Assembly (NCBI GenBank): GCA_964276095.1
Contig: CAXYDR010000001.1
Coordinates: 186,001 to 250,000 of the forward strand
Reading direction: 5' to 3'
DNA: 64,000 bases
Source of the DNA: GCA-2733415 sp964276095
Lineage (GTDB): Bacteria > Bacteroidota > Bacteroidia > Flavobacteriales > Flavobacteriaceae
In this document: in pieces, positions 24,995-33,188 of the stretch
Numbering within the stretch: position 1 is the first letter of the stretch
Layout of the letters: each line of letters begins with the position of its first letter
Notes under the pieces: generated by a model
The model's input: the letters and a program-made list of their open reading frames with translations, nothing else
The model's database searches: none
What the model was told of the DNA's origin: nothing
Made by a program: the position numbers and the translations under genes

Positions 24995-26368
24995 ATGAAT
25001 TTATCTAAAAAATTACCTCTAGTAATAACTATAGTATTAATAGGGCTATCTCTTTTCGGCGTGTTTGAAGAAAAAGCATTCCAATTTGTAAGTGAGGTAT
25101 ATAAAAAAAACTTAAGTTTTTTAGCCTTAACCACTGAGCTTAAAGTAATGGTTGCTGGAATTAGTTCCATAAAAATTCCTTTTGTAGACGGTATGACATC
25201 GGATATAAACGGAACTATTGGAAAGATTCAACATTACCTTTTGTTAACCAATGTAATTTCTTTCTTACAAGTAATACTTATTTCAATTAGTAAAAGTTGG
25301 ATACTTAAAGTGGGGACAGTTGTTCTATTTGCATTAAGTTTCGTTAAAAATACTAAAGTACTTTGTACAAAACTTTTATTGATGACATTGGCATTAAACC
25401 CTGGTTTAACCTTGTATTCAGTAGCGGTTCAACAAATTTCTCAAGAAGCCTCTATAGATTTTGGAGACAAATATCTTCAAAAACTGAAGACTTCGGTGAA
25501 TGCTGTTAAAACGGAAAAAGCGGCGTTAATGATGCAACACGCTAGTGATATCACCAAAATTAATAACGGACAGAAAGGGATTCATATTTTAAAAAGGTTT
25601 AGAGAAAATGTTGCGTATGATTTCAAAAAAGCAAAACTTGATATAAAAGGGGAATACACTAATATTCGTCTTTTAATTCACGAAGGAGGTCATGAGATGA
25701 TGAGTAAAATATTTGGTTTTTGCTCCATGATTCTTTTTACCATGATTTTACTCCCTCTAGGGTATGCATTATTGATTTATATTTTATTCAATACGCTATT
25801 TAAAAATAATGCTTTGCAATTGGCAGGGGGAGCTGAAGCTAGCTTAGCTACCGATGTGAAAAATGCAACTAAGTCAAGTTTCAAAAGTAAACTAGCTAAC
25901 ATTTTTAAAAATTATAAAAAAGAATTTCATTCGGTTACGGATAAGGTTCAAAACTCAGATGTTTTTCAAAAAGTAAAATCTGAAGCAGAAACAGTTGAAG
26001 GTAAAGTTGTTTCAAAAGTAAAGAGTGTTGCAAACGGAGAAATGGATCACTTGAAATCGCATATTACTGATGAAGTATCCAAAATAAGGGGTGAAGTATT
26101 AGGCAATATAAAATCACATATAACTGATGAAGTTTCCAAAATAAAGAGTGAAGTAGTGGGCAACGTAAAATCACACATTACTGATGAGGTGTCTAAAATA
26201 AAAGGCGAAGTATCAGATAAAATAGATCAAGTAAAAACCAATGTTGCTCAAGATATTGATACCGTGAAAACTAAAGTTAAATCAAAAGTTTCTAAAAAAG
26301 CTGCTTCTGGAAAAGAACCAGCAACTAAGAAAGAAGAAGACCATTCATCGAATGTGCTCTCCATATAA
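24995..26368 (+). CDS. Membrane protein with three 19-residue SHITDEVSKI repeats
   Basis: A 457-residue protein. It has hydrophobic segments at about residues 8-25, 88-110 and 115-140, and a strong hydrophobic pair around 240-270 (GFCSMILFTMILLPLGYALLI). The C-terminal ~150 residues are charged and helical, with three exact-length tandem repeats of 19 residues (KSHITDEVSKI followed by R/K-G/S-EV and a short hydrophobic link) at residues 354-410, and then similar LEA/apolipoprotein-like heptads. No enzymatic motif is seen. The repeat region probably forms an extended amphipathic helix on the inner or outer side of the membrane. It is possibly co-expressed with the GH25 lipoprotein. No family is recognised. 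Confidence 0.6.
   Translation: MNLSKKLPLVITIVLIGLSLFGVFEEKAFQFVSEVYKKNLSFLALTTELKVMVAGISSIKIPFVDGMTSDINGTIGKIQHYLLLTNVISFLQVILISISKSWILKVGTVVLFALSFVKNTKVLCTKLLLMTLALNPGLTLYSVAVQQISQEASIDFGDKYLQKLKTSVNAVKTEKAALMMQHASDITKINNGQKGIHILKRFRENVAYDFKKAKLDIKGEYTNIRLLIHEGGHEMMSKIFGFCSMILFTMILLPLGYALLIYILFNTLFKNNALQLAGGAEASLATDVKNATKSSFKSKLANIFKNYKKEFHSVTDKVQNSDVFQKVKSEAETVEGKVVSKVKSVANGEMDHLKSHITDEVSKIRGEVLGNIKSHITDEVSKIKSEVVGNVKSHITDEVSKIKGEVSDKIDQVKTNVAQDIDTVKTKVKSKVSKKAASGKEPATKKEEDHSSNVLSI
26054..26224 (+). repeat. Three tandem 57-bp coding repeats
   Basis: Three in-frame 57-bp units, 26054-26110, 26111-26167 and 26168-26224, encode the 19-residue repeats. Third-codon positions differ between units, so they are not a very recent expansion. 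Confidence 0.8.
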
Positions 26369-26623
26369 AAATAGCTTCTTCATTTTATTAAAAATGAAAT
26401 TATTTACTATATGTGATACTGTAAGATGATTAAACAGTTAGCCAGGTAAAAACTATAAACCTAACTAATAATGGACATTTAAAAAAATTTAATTAGAATT
26501 ACATCAGGATATTTTGAAGATACATCCGCTCCTTGACATTTGAGCGTTAGCGGTAATAGCAAGGAAGTAATGTGATGTTAAATGGAAGTTAGAGATATTA
26601 TTGCCATTTGTAATGGCCACACG

Positions 26624-26653
26624 AAAGCTACTTAGAAATATGTAGCTTTTTTG
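26624..26653 (+). terminator. Rho-independent terminator
   Basis: AAAGCTAC (26624-26631) and GTAGCTTT (26642-26649) form a stem followed by more T. It is the first good terminator after the repeat-containing membrane protein gene and could end the GH25/membrane-protein transcript. Confidence 0.6.
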
Positions 26654-26730
26654 TGTTTTAAATATATGAGTAAAGGCACGATTAGTTATCATATTATTGA
26701 TGAAATGAGTTTTATTTTTTAACTTTTAGT

Positions 26731-26991
26731 ACAGTTAAGTGGATAGATATATTTACGAATAAGAAGTACAGAGATATTGTAGTAGAAAGTTTTGTGTATT
26801 ATGAGTAATCATATAGATTTAATAGCAAGAACAAAAGAAGGTTTTAAATTATCGAGTATTTTACGTGACATGAAAAAGGATGCCAATAAACAAATTATAA
26901 AGATAATATAGAAAGCCCTATAAAGCCGATGAGATTGGTTGCTGTCGTCAGCTATAAAAATAGTAATAAACAAAGTTATCAACCATTAGCA
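26731..26991 (+). pseudogene. Decayed REP-associated tyrosine (Y1) transposase
   Basis: Frame 26731-26808 reads TVKWIDIFTNKKYRDIVV and then SFVYYE-stop. A shifted frame from 26801 reads MSNHIDLIARTKEG and LSSILRDMKKDANKQIIK before a stop at 26909-26911. After another shift SR-stop-DWLL appears. These are consecutive blocks of the Bacteroidota REP-associated transposase family (KWVDVFTR..YRDIIVESL, MSNHVHLIA, LSDILRDFKKFTSK, ESRRDWLL). About 15 residues are deleted before MSNH, the second HUH histidine is Asp (NHID), and there are several stops and frameshifts, so the gene is dead. Confidence 0.7.
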
Positions 26992-27127
26992 TGTAATAAA
27001 ATCATTATAGGATGATATTTTCGTTTGTAGGTTTGTGTAACCACATATTTTGTTTAAAAACCTACGAACTTAGTTAATTGTTATTTGGTTATATATACAC
27101 TAAAATCAATGAAAATGGATCTAATTT

Positions 27128-27154
27128 AAGGTGTCCTATTCGGTTACCTTTTTT
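27128..27154 (+). terminator. Orphan terminator-like hairpin
   Basis: AAGGT..CC pairs with GG..ACCTT (with a 2x2 internal loop) followed by T4. No gene lies directly upstream. Confidence 0.45.
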
Positions 27155-27199
27155 ATATTATTTTTTGAATCCCTTGGATACACCGGAATAATTAATGTG

Positions 27200-27222
27200 G
27201 TTGGGGATCCTCTTTCTCCGCT
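27200..27222 (+). other. tRNA-Ser-like 3' end remnant
   Basis: ATCCTCTTTCTCCGC followed by TAAAACCC resembles the 3' end of flavobacterial tRNA-Ser (ATCCCTCTCTCTCCGC) and is followed by a strong terminator, as tRNA genes usually are. The rest of a tRNA cannot be folded upstream. It could be the duplicated 3' end left by an integration event. This is a weak call. Confidence 0.3.
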
Positions 27223-27223
27223 A

Positions 27224-27263
27224 AAACCCTTACAATCGTATGATTTGTAAGGGTTTATTTTTT
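27224..27263 (+). terminator. Strong rho-independent terminator
   Basis: AAACCCTTACAA (27224-27235) and TTGTAAGGGTTT (27245-27256) form a perfect 12-bp stem followed by A and seven T. It lies directly after the tRNA-Ser-like remnant, with no protein gene upstream. Confidence 0.8.
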
Positions 27264-27304
27264 TGGTGACAATTCGTTTTATTTTAAAGCTGTTTGTTAT
27301 TAGT

Positions 27305-27324
27305 AATCAATCAATCAATCAATC
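27305..27324. repeat. AATC microsatellite, five copies
   Basis: Five exact tandem AATC units in non-coding DNA. Confidence 0.8.
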
Positions 27325-27673
27325 ATTCTTTCTTGATTTCAACCTTTTTTTTGCATTGATGTTGTTGTATGTAAACTTGATTTACTCTATCACAAAATCA
27401 TCATAATGATATACGTGAAAATTGTTTGAAGTTTGTTAAAAACACGTGTATGCTTAGTTTTTTTATAATTTATTTGCTCAGCATCCTATCTTAGTCATTT
27501 TAAAACCCCATTGCATTTTCGGTTTGTAGCAACATGATTTTGTCCTGTTTGTTTCATATCAATAATTAAAAGGACAATATGGGAATAGAGTACGTTCAAG
27601 GATACGTTTGCTTTTCAATCTAAATAAATGTTGGTTTTTAAAAATTCGTACAATGTCTTTTTTGTTTTTTTGC

Positions 27674-27706
27674 AGCCTTACGGAAATCCGTAAGGCTATT
27701 TTTTTT
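27674..27706 (+). terminator. Strong rho-independent terminator
   Basis: AGCCTTACGGA and TCCGTAAGGCT form an 11-bp stem with a tight AA loop, followed by A and eight T. There is no intact gene within the preceding 1.3 kb. It isolates the exonuclease gene downstream. Confidence 0.8.
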
Positions 27707-27887
27707 GTCTGCAGTATTTTTAACATCATTCAACTAGAAAAATAGAAAGGTGTTTAAAAGAAAGAAGTATCTTCGGTTTAAACTAAAAGTTAAATTATGG
27801 CGCAAAATTTTTAAAGGGCGCTCTATAAATATTAGTGGTATTTTAAAGGTTAAATTTTGGACGTTTTACAAAACAAATTAATAAACA

Positions 27888-28376
27888 ATGAAGACATCTT
27901 TTACAGCAATAGATTTTGAAACAGCCACGAAACATCATATTTGTTCTGTGGGAATAGTAACTTTTGAAAACGGAGAAATTATTGACGAATACCATGCTTT
28001 AATTAAACCACCAAATAATGAGTATAATTGGCACAATATCCAAGTGCACGGAATTACACAAAGGCATACTCAAAATGTCCCGAGTTTTAATGAAATATAT
28101 CCTGAAATAAAGAAGCGTATTCACGGTAAAACACTAGTCGCTCACAATGAAAGTTTTGACAGAAATGTGTTGACGAAAACAATGCGAGATTACAACATAG
28201 AGTATTCAGAGTTGAATATTTCAGAAAAATGGGTATGCACAATGAAAATATATAAGGCTAAAGGGTATAAACCAGCAAATTTAAATGCGTGTTGTCAAAA
28301 GAATAATATCCAGTTGGAACACCATCAAGCATTATCTGATGCACGTGCTTGTGGGAAACTATTTTTAATTGCTTAA
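27888..28376 (+). CDS. DnaQ-like 3'-5' exonuclease
   Basis: A 162-residue DEDDh exonuclease. Motif I is D9-F-E11, motif II lies around HGIT (54-57), the third acidic residue is D91 in AHNESFDRNVL, and the final pair is H146 and D151 in HHQALSDARA. The set is complete, so activity is expected. The protein is only the catalytic domain, without the polymerase, UvrC-like or BRCT extensions seen in some relatives, so it is a stand-alone exonuclease of the RNase T/DNA polymerase III epsilon superfamily. It is isolated, with gene-poor DNA on both sides. Confidence 0.88.
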   Translation: MKTSFTAIDFETATKHHICSVGIVTFENGEIIDEYHALIKPPNNEYNWHNIQVHGITQRHTQNVPSFNEIYPEIKKRIHGKTLVAHNESFDRNVLTKTMRDYNIEYSELNISEKWVCTMKIYKAKGYKPANLNACCQKNNIQLEHHQALSDARACGKLFLIA

Positions 28377-28388
28377 TAAAATAAATTT

Positions 28389-28573
28389 ATGTCAAGCGAA
28401 AATATTAAAGAGTAAATAAATTCAGCTTATCCAGATGAGGATATATATATATATATATATACTGCAAGTAAGTATTTAAAAGAGTTGATTTCAATTATAA
28501 TGACATATTAGAAGCTATAAAAGATATTGAACTTAATGGGGTTAAATATAAAATTCACTTCCTTATAACGTAA
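28389..28573 (+). pseudogene. Broken small gene interrupted by a TA repeat
   Basis: ATG at 28389 reads MSSENIKE-stop, then in frame INSAYPDEDIYIYIY through the TA repeat. After the repeat a different frame reads VDFNYNDILEAIKDIELNG and VKYKIHFLIT to a stop at 28571. The parts read like one small acidic protein broken by a stop and by repeat-length change. Family unknown. Confidence 0.4.
28441..28461. repeat. TA dinucleotide repeat
   Basis: About ten TA units inside the broken reading frame at 28389-28573. Confidence 0.8.
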
Positions 28574-28597
28574 TATTAGTAAAAAAATATAAATTTT

Positions 28598-28705
28598 ATG
28601 AAAAAAATTGTGGAGTATTTGTTTTATATAATAGGTTTTTTTCTTGTTTATAGACTAATGAATTATGTGTTACAAGCAGTAATTAATAGTATTGCTTTAC
28701 CTTAA
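28598..28705 (+). CDS. Possible 35-residue membrane peptide
   Basis: ATG at 28598 opens a 35-codon frame, MKKIVEYLFYIIGFFLVYR followed by LMNYVLQAVINSIALP. It is one hydrophobic segment with a positively charged start. It lies 17 bases before the VIT-domain gene. It may be a real small protein or chance; there is no homology evidence. Confidence 0.25.
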   Translation: MKKIVEYLFYIIGFFLVYRLMNYVLQAVINSIALP

Positions 28706-28722
28706 TAAACAAACTAACTTAA

Positions 28723-31700
28723 ATGAAAAATATTGTAAAACTCTTTTTATTTACTCTAAGTTTTTGTGCTATAGCTCAAAAAGCTCCTAAAGTAATACTG
28801 AAAGATTCCAGTCAATTAAAACTATCAAGTTTAAAAGTAGATGTCAAAATTATTGGAAATTTTGCAACTACAACGTATGACATGAAGTTTTACAATGAAC
28901 TAGATAGAACTCTAGAAGGGGAGTTGACTTTTCCTTTAGGTGAAGGACAGTCAGTTTCAAATTTTGCAATGGATGTAAATGGAAAACTACGCCAAGCAGT
29001 AATTGTAGAAAAGGAATTAGCACGGGTAGCTTTTGAAAATACAATTCGTCAAAAGATTGATCCAGGTCTATTAGAAAAAACAGAGGGGAATAACTATAAG
29101 GCTAGAGTATATCCTATCCTTCCTGAAAAGCAGAAACAAATTGTTATTACCTATGAACAAGAATTACGAACAGTAAATGATTTTATGGTGTATGAATTAC
29201 CCTTAAATATCTCTGAAAAACTAGCTAAATTCTCAATTAACTTAGATATTATGGTAGGTGACGCCATCCCTACATTTAAAAACAATCCGTATAAAGAGCT
29301 TAATTTTAATACGAACAAAGATGGGTTTCATGCTGAAATAACAAAAAGCAACCATAAACCTAAAAAAGCCATTGTTTTAAAAATACCTAACAATTCCTTA
29401 AAAGAAAAAGTACTAAGCTATAATGATTATTTCTATGCGTATAAAGCACTAAAACCTAATACTAGGTTAAAGTCAAAGCCGAATAAAATAGCATTATTTT
29501 GGGATGTATCTTATTCTTTGAAAAATAGAAATATATCAGAAGAAGTAAATTTATTAGAAGCCTATTTTAAGTATTTACAGAATGTTGAAGTTGAATTTAT
29601 TTCTTTTAGCAATACTATTATAGCTCAAAAAAAAATAGAGATTAAAAACGGAAATTGGAATGAGTTAAAACAACTGATTAAAAATACCGTGTATGATGGG
29701 GGGACGAACTTCAATGTACTTTCTAAATTAAAATTAAAAACAGATGAAACACTTTTGTTTACTGATGGTTTAGATAACTTGGGTGAGTTTTTTCCCAATA
29801 ATAAAAAACCAGTGTATTCAATTAACTCATTGGTTTCTGCTAATCATGAAGAACTGAATAATATAGCCACAATATCTGGTGGTGCTTATATCAATTTGGT
29901 TAGACTAAAAAGTAAAGAAGCACTAAAGCAATTAAAAAATGAACCCTTTCAGTTTTTAGGGATATCAAAAAACAAAAAAATTACTAATGTATACCCTCAA
30001 ATAAATACTAATGTAACTACTGATTTTTCAATTGCAGGGAGGTTTTCTGAAAACACAACTATTGAATTACTTTTTGGGTATAGTGGTAAAGTCACTCAAA
30101 AATTAAACGTTCCTATTCTAAGCGGAGCGCAAAATAGTTTAGTCAAACGTTTGTGGGCAAAGCAAAAACTAAGTGCTTTAAATTTCAATAAAGAAGAAAA
30201 TAAAAAAGAGATTATAGCCCTCGCAACTCAAAATCACTTAATAACCGACTATACCTCTATGCTAATTTTAGATAGGTTAGAAGATTATGTGCGTTACAGA
30301 ATTGAACCTCCAAAAGAATTAAAAAAAGAGTATAAAGAACGTATTAAGAATATAAAAGAAGAAGAGGTTTACAGGCAAGCTGTAGTCGAAAGAAAAAAAG
30401 ATAAAATATTTAGTAATTATTTAGAAATTAATGAATGGTACAATAAAAAATTTCCTAAAAAAATAAATAAAATTGTAAAAAATAAGACGTCTCAGATTGT
30501 AGAGCCAGTCATAAACACTCCTGTTATAGATACAACTTCAATAGCAACACCAGTAATAACAAATAATCAAGTAACCATACCTATAGAAGAAACTATTATA
30601 AGAGATATAGATCCTAACAGTAGAACAATATCTGGGACACTTGTAGATGAAACGAAAATGCCATTGCCTGGAGGAACAGTCGTAATTAAAGGAACTACAT
30701 CTGGCGCTGGTACCGATTTTGATGGGAAATATACGATCAATGCAGATTCAGGAGATGTGTTAACGTTTTCTTATGTGGGATACGTTGAACAAGAAATTAC
30801 TGTTGGAGTAGGAAATACAATTGATGTAGCCTTAGATCTTGATAGTAATCTTGATGAGGTGGTAGTAGTAGGTTATAGTATTGTGAAATCTAACGCACCT
30901 GTAAACGCCTTGTCAGGGAAAGTTTCAGGGCTCAGTGTTTCCGATATAGCTATATCATCATCATCGACCGTTACACTTCGTGGTGCTGCATCTATTTCAA
31001 ACAATAAACCACTATATATCATTGATGGTGTTATTTCTGAAAGTAACCCTTCTGATATATTATCAGCAGATGCTATTGATTCGATGCATGTACTTAATCC
31101 AGTAAATGGAACGGCATTGTATGGAAATAAGGCAAGTAGTGGTGTGATAATAGTCGTAACCAAAGAAGGAAAAGTAAAAAACGAGGAAGCAATTGAAGAA
31201 TTGAATCAACAAATTGCTGATAAAATTGAATTAAAGGTATGGAACCCTGATACACCTTATTTGAAGATTTTAGAAAAAGAATCATCAGTTGAAACAGCTT
31301 ATAATAAGTATTTAGAAATTAGAAGTGAGTATGCAAATGTACCAGCGTTCTATTTGGATGTAGCTGATTTTTTTGATAAAAGAAAGTCAAGTAAAACAGC
31401 AATTAAAGTATTAACTAACCTTATTGAAGTAGATTTAAATAATCATGAGTTAACCAAGGCACTAGGGTATAAATTGGAATATTTCAAACAGTATGAACTT
31501 GCTGTTATAGTCTATGAAAAAGTATTAGAATTACGTCCAGAAGAACCTCAGTCTTATAGAGATTTAGCATTAGCTTATGAAGCAGTAGGTGAGTACCAAA
31601 AAAGTTTTGATTTATTATTTAAAATATATAATGGGGATTTGTTAGAAAAAGATAGTGCTGGGATTTTTCATGGTATTGAAGCGATTGCATTTGTAGAGTT

Positions 31701-32139
31701 ATCAAGGCTGGTAAAAATTCACAGCAAAAAACTCAAACTAAATAAAAAGCAAAAGAGTCTTTTAAAACCTTTGCTAGTAGATGTAAGAGTAGTTATAGAT
31801 TGGAATCATAAAGAAACAGATATCGATTTATGGGTTATTGATCCTAGTGGAGAAAAATGTTTATACTCAAATTCAGAAACTAAAATTGGTGGTAGAATCT
31901 CTGAAGACTTTACAGATGGGTATGGACCAGAAGAGTTCATGCTTAAAAACGCTATAAAAGGTGAATACAAAGTCTTAGTTGATTATTATGCTGATAGTGT
32001 TCAAAAAATATCTGGACCAACAATTTTAAAAGTATCTATGTATACCAATTACGGGAAAGCGAATGAAGAAAAGAAAACCATAACCGTAAGATTAGATAAA
32101 GAACAAGATGACATGGAAATAGGAAGTCTAATCTTTTAG
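28723..32139 (+). CDS. VIT / VWA protein with carboxypeptidase-regulatory and TonB-plug-like domains, TPR and DUF2135
   Basis: A 1138-residue exported protein (signal peptide MKNIVKLFLFTLSFCAIAQ). Domains by eye: VIT domain about 20-150 (KFYNELDRTLEGELTFPL); VWA-like domain about 250-390 with a degenerate metal site (LFWDVSYSL, LLFTDGLDN); Pro/Thr-rich linker; carboxypeptidase-regulatory beta domain about 627-715 (ISGTLVDETKMPLPGGTVV, TDFDGKYTI); a region like the SusC/TonB-receptor plug about 720-811 (VTLRGAASISNNKPLYIIDG, ending GVIIVVTKEG) with no barrel after it; TPR repeats about 880-990; DUF2135 from about 1020 (DWNHKETDIDLWVIDPSGE). It is probably periplasmic or surface-associated and used for protein contacts. 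The plug without a barrel is unusual but part of a known Bacteroidota theme of VIT proteins. It stands alone. Confidence 0.8.
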   Translation: MKNIVKLFLFTLSFCAIAQKAPKVILKDSSQLKLSSLKVDVKIIGNFATTTYDMKFYNELDRTLEGELTFPLGEGQSVSNFAMDVNGKLRQAVIVEKELARVAFENTIRQKIDPGLLEKTEGNNYKARVYPILPEKQKQIVITYEQELRTVNDFMVYELPLNISEKLAKFSINLDIMVGDAIPTFKNNPYKELNFNTNKDGFHAEITKSNHKPKKAIVLKIPNNSLKEKVLSYNDYFYAYKALKPNTRLKSKPNKIALFWDVSYSLKNRNISEEVNLLEAYFKYLQNVEVEFISFSNTIIAQKKIEIKNGNWNELKQLIKNTVYDGGTNFNVLSKLKLKTDETLLFTDGLDNLGEFFPNNKKPVYSINSLVSANHEELNNIATISGGAYINLVRLKSKEALKQLKNEPFQFLGISKNKKITNVYPQINTNVTTDFSIAGRFSENTTIELLFGYSGKVTQKLNVPILSGAQNSLVKRLWAKQKLSALNFNKEENKKEIIALATQNHLITDYTSMLILDRLEDYVRYRIEPPKELKKEYKERIKNIKEEEVYRQAVVERKKDKIFSNYLEINEWYNKKFPKKINKIVKNKTSQIVEPVINTPVIDTTSIATPVITNNQVTIPIEETIIRDIDPNSRTISGTLVDETKMPLPGGTVVIKGTTSGAGTDFDGKYTINADSGDVLTFSYVGYVEQEITVGVGNTIDVALDLDSNLDEVVVVGYSIVKSNAPVNALSGKVSGLSVSDIAISSSSTVTLRGAASISNNKPLYIIDGVISESNPSDILSADAIDSMHVLNPVNGTALYGNKASSGVIIVVTKEGKVKNEEAIEELNQQIADKIELKVWNPDTPYLKILEKESSVETAYNKYLEIRSEYANVPAFYLDVADFFDKRKSSKTAIKVLTNLIEVDLNNHELTKALGYKLEYFKQYELAVIVYEKVLELRPEEPQSYRDLALAYEAVGEYQKSFDLLFKIYNGDLLEKDSAGIFHGIEAIAFVELSRLVKIHSKKLKLNKKQKSLLKPLLVDVRVVIDWNHKETDIDLWVIDPSGEKCLYSNSETKIGGRISEDFTDGYGPEEFMLKNAIKGEYKVLVDYYADSVQKISGPTILKVSMYTNYGKANEEKKTITVRLDKEQDDMEIGSLIF

Positions 32140-32291
32140 AATAAAATAAAGTAATATATTAAAACATAGCTGCAAGTGAGACTAAATGTCATTACTAGGC
32201 TTTTGATAATTTCATTAAAATTAAACATAGAAAACAAGATAAATATTGAAACAGATTGTATGAGAGTAACTGTTTTTTTTGTCAAAATAAG

Positions 32292-32299
32292 TACCTTCG
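32292..32299 (+). promoter_or_regulatory. Bacteroidetes-type -7 element inside the annotated 5' part of the DUF2293 frame
   Basis: TACCTTCG fits TAnnTTTG with one mismatch and lies 23 bases before the in-frame GTG at 32322. No well spaced -33 TTG was found. It supports starting the gene at 32322 and not at the upstream TTG (32256). Confidence 0.35.
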
Positions 32300-32321
32300 C
32301 ATCTTTAAAAATAATAGTATA

Positions 32322-32993
32322 GTGGCTACAGTTTCTCAAAATGTTTTTCTCACTAAAAAAGAGAAATTAAAATGTAAATTATGCGGTAATTCTATTCCTT
32401 TAGGAAAGGCCTATGTTGCAGAAAGCGAAAAACACAAAGGTACTTGCTTTGGTTGTTCTCCATTTGTAGGATATATCATGTTGCCTCCTGGAGATGCTGC
32501 CATGACTAGGCGATCAAAAAAACATTCTACTTTATGTGGAGTTGTATTGTTTTGGAATCAACGTAGGAAACGGTACGAGCGTAAAGGTCAGTTGGTTGAA
32601 GAAATAGCTATTGAAAAGGCACGTTTGGAATGTGAGTCGGATAAGAAATCTCGCGCGTTAAAAAATAAAAAAGCTGCGGCTATACGAGTGGTTCAGGACA
32701 AGGCCTATATAATTGTTTTTGGGGAAGCTATTCGTCAGCGATATCCTAATTGTCCTATTAACAGAGAACATGAAATTGCAGCACATGCCTGTGAAAAATA
32801 CAGTGGAAGGGTAGGACGTACAGCAAATGCCAAAGAATTTGATGGTAAAATGATTGATTTAGCTGTAGAAGCACATATCAGACATATTGAAACAAATTAC
32901 GATGATCAATTCGGAAAAGGAAAGCGAAAAAAAGAAATCCGTTCAGATGTAAAGTCAGATATTAACCGAGTAATACATAAATGGCGTCAATAA
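32322..32993 (+). CDS. DUF2293-domain protein with an N-terminal cysteine motif
   Basis: The open frame begins at a TTG (32256), but family-like sequence starts only at VSQNVFLTKKEKLKCKLCG, so I place the start at the GTG 32322 (about 223 residues). Near the N-terminus CKLCGN and CFGCSP give four cysteines, a likely zinc knuckle. LPPGDAAMTRRSKKHS is the conserved central motif of the family. The DUF2293 domain occupies the C-terminal ~90 residues (YPNCPINREHEIAAHACEK, then IRHIETNYDDQFG, and an arginine/lysine-rich tail). Function of the family is not known; the basic tail and zinc knuckle suggest nucleic-acid contact. It is followed by 790 bases without an intact gene. Confidence 0.75.
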   Translation: MATVSQNVFLTKKEKLKCKLCGNSIPLGKAYVAESEKHKGTCFGCSPFVGYIMLPPGDAAMTRRSKKHSTLCGVVLFWNQRRKRYERKGQLVEEIAIEKARLECESDKKSRALKNKKAAAIRVVQDKAYIIVFGEAIRQRYPNCPINREHEIAAHACEKYSGRVGRTANAKEFDGKMIDLAVEAHIRHIETNYDDQFGKGKRKKEIRSDVKSDINRVIHKWRQ

Positions 32994-33188
32994 CAGTTTT
33001 TTTTTGTAATAATTATGGTTGAAAAAAAGACTGTATTTAGCCAAAATAAATTCAACAAGTCCCTGATAGTTGTGAACACTAAACGCGTAGATAGTACAAG
33101 TTTTTAGAAAAATACACACTCATCAATTTATTAAGATAAACGAATCCCTTTGAATTGAATGAGAAATAGTTAATCAGTATATAAAAAA

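Larger units (their letters stand above)
26369..27887. other. 1.5-kb region without intact genes
   Basis: No convincing open gene on either strand. Contents: a terminator-like hairpin at 26624, a decayed REP-type transposase at 26731-26991, an inverted repeat at 27023-27069, a terminator at 27128, a tRNA-Ser-like 3' end with terminator at 27200-27263, a five-copy AATC microsatellite at 27305, and a terminator at 27674. It reads as an insertion and deletion scar at the end of the eCIS region. Confidence 0.7.
28377..28722. other. Gene-poor gap with a broken small ORF and a TA microsatellite
   Basis: The gap holds a decayed small reading frame interrupted by a TA repeat, and a possible 35-residue membrane peptide just before the VIT-domain gene. 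Both are listed separately. I see no other structure. Confidence 0.6.

Noticed and set aside
26054..26224. 57-bp tandem repeats as CRISPR-like or recombination sites
   Set aside because: They are in frame inside a protein gene, without unique spacers; a protein repeat explains them fully.
27305..27324. AATC repeats as a possible CRISPR or regulatory array
   Set aside because: It is a plain tetranucleotide microsatellite without spacers or nearby cas genes.
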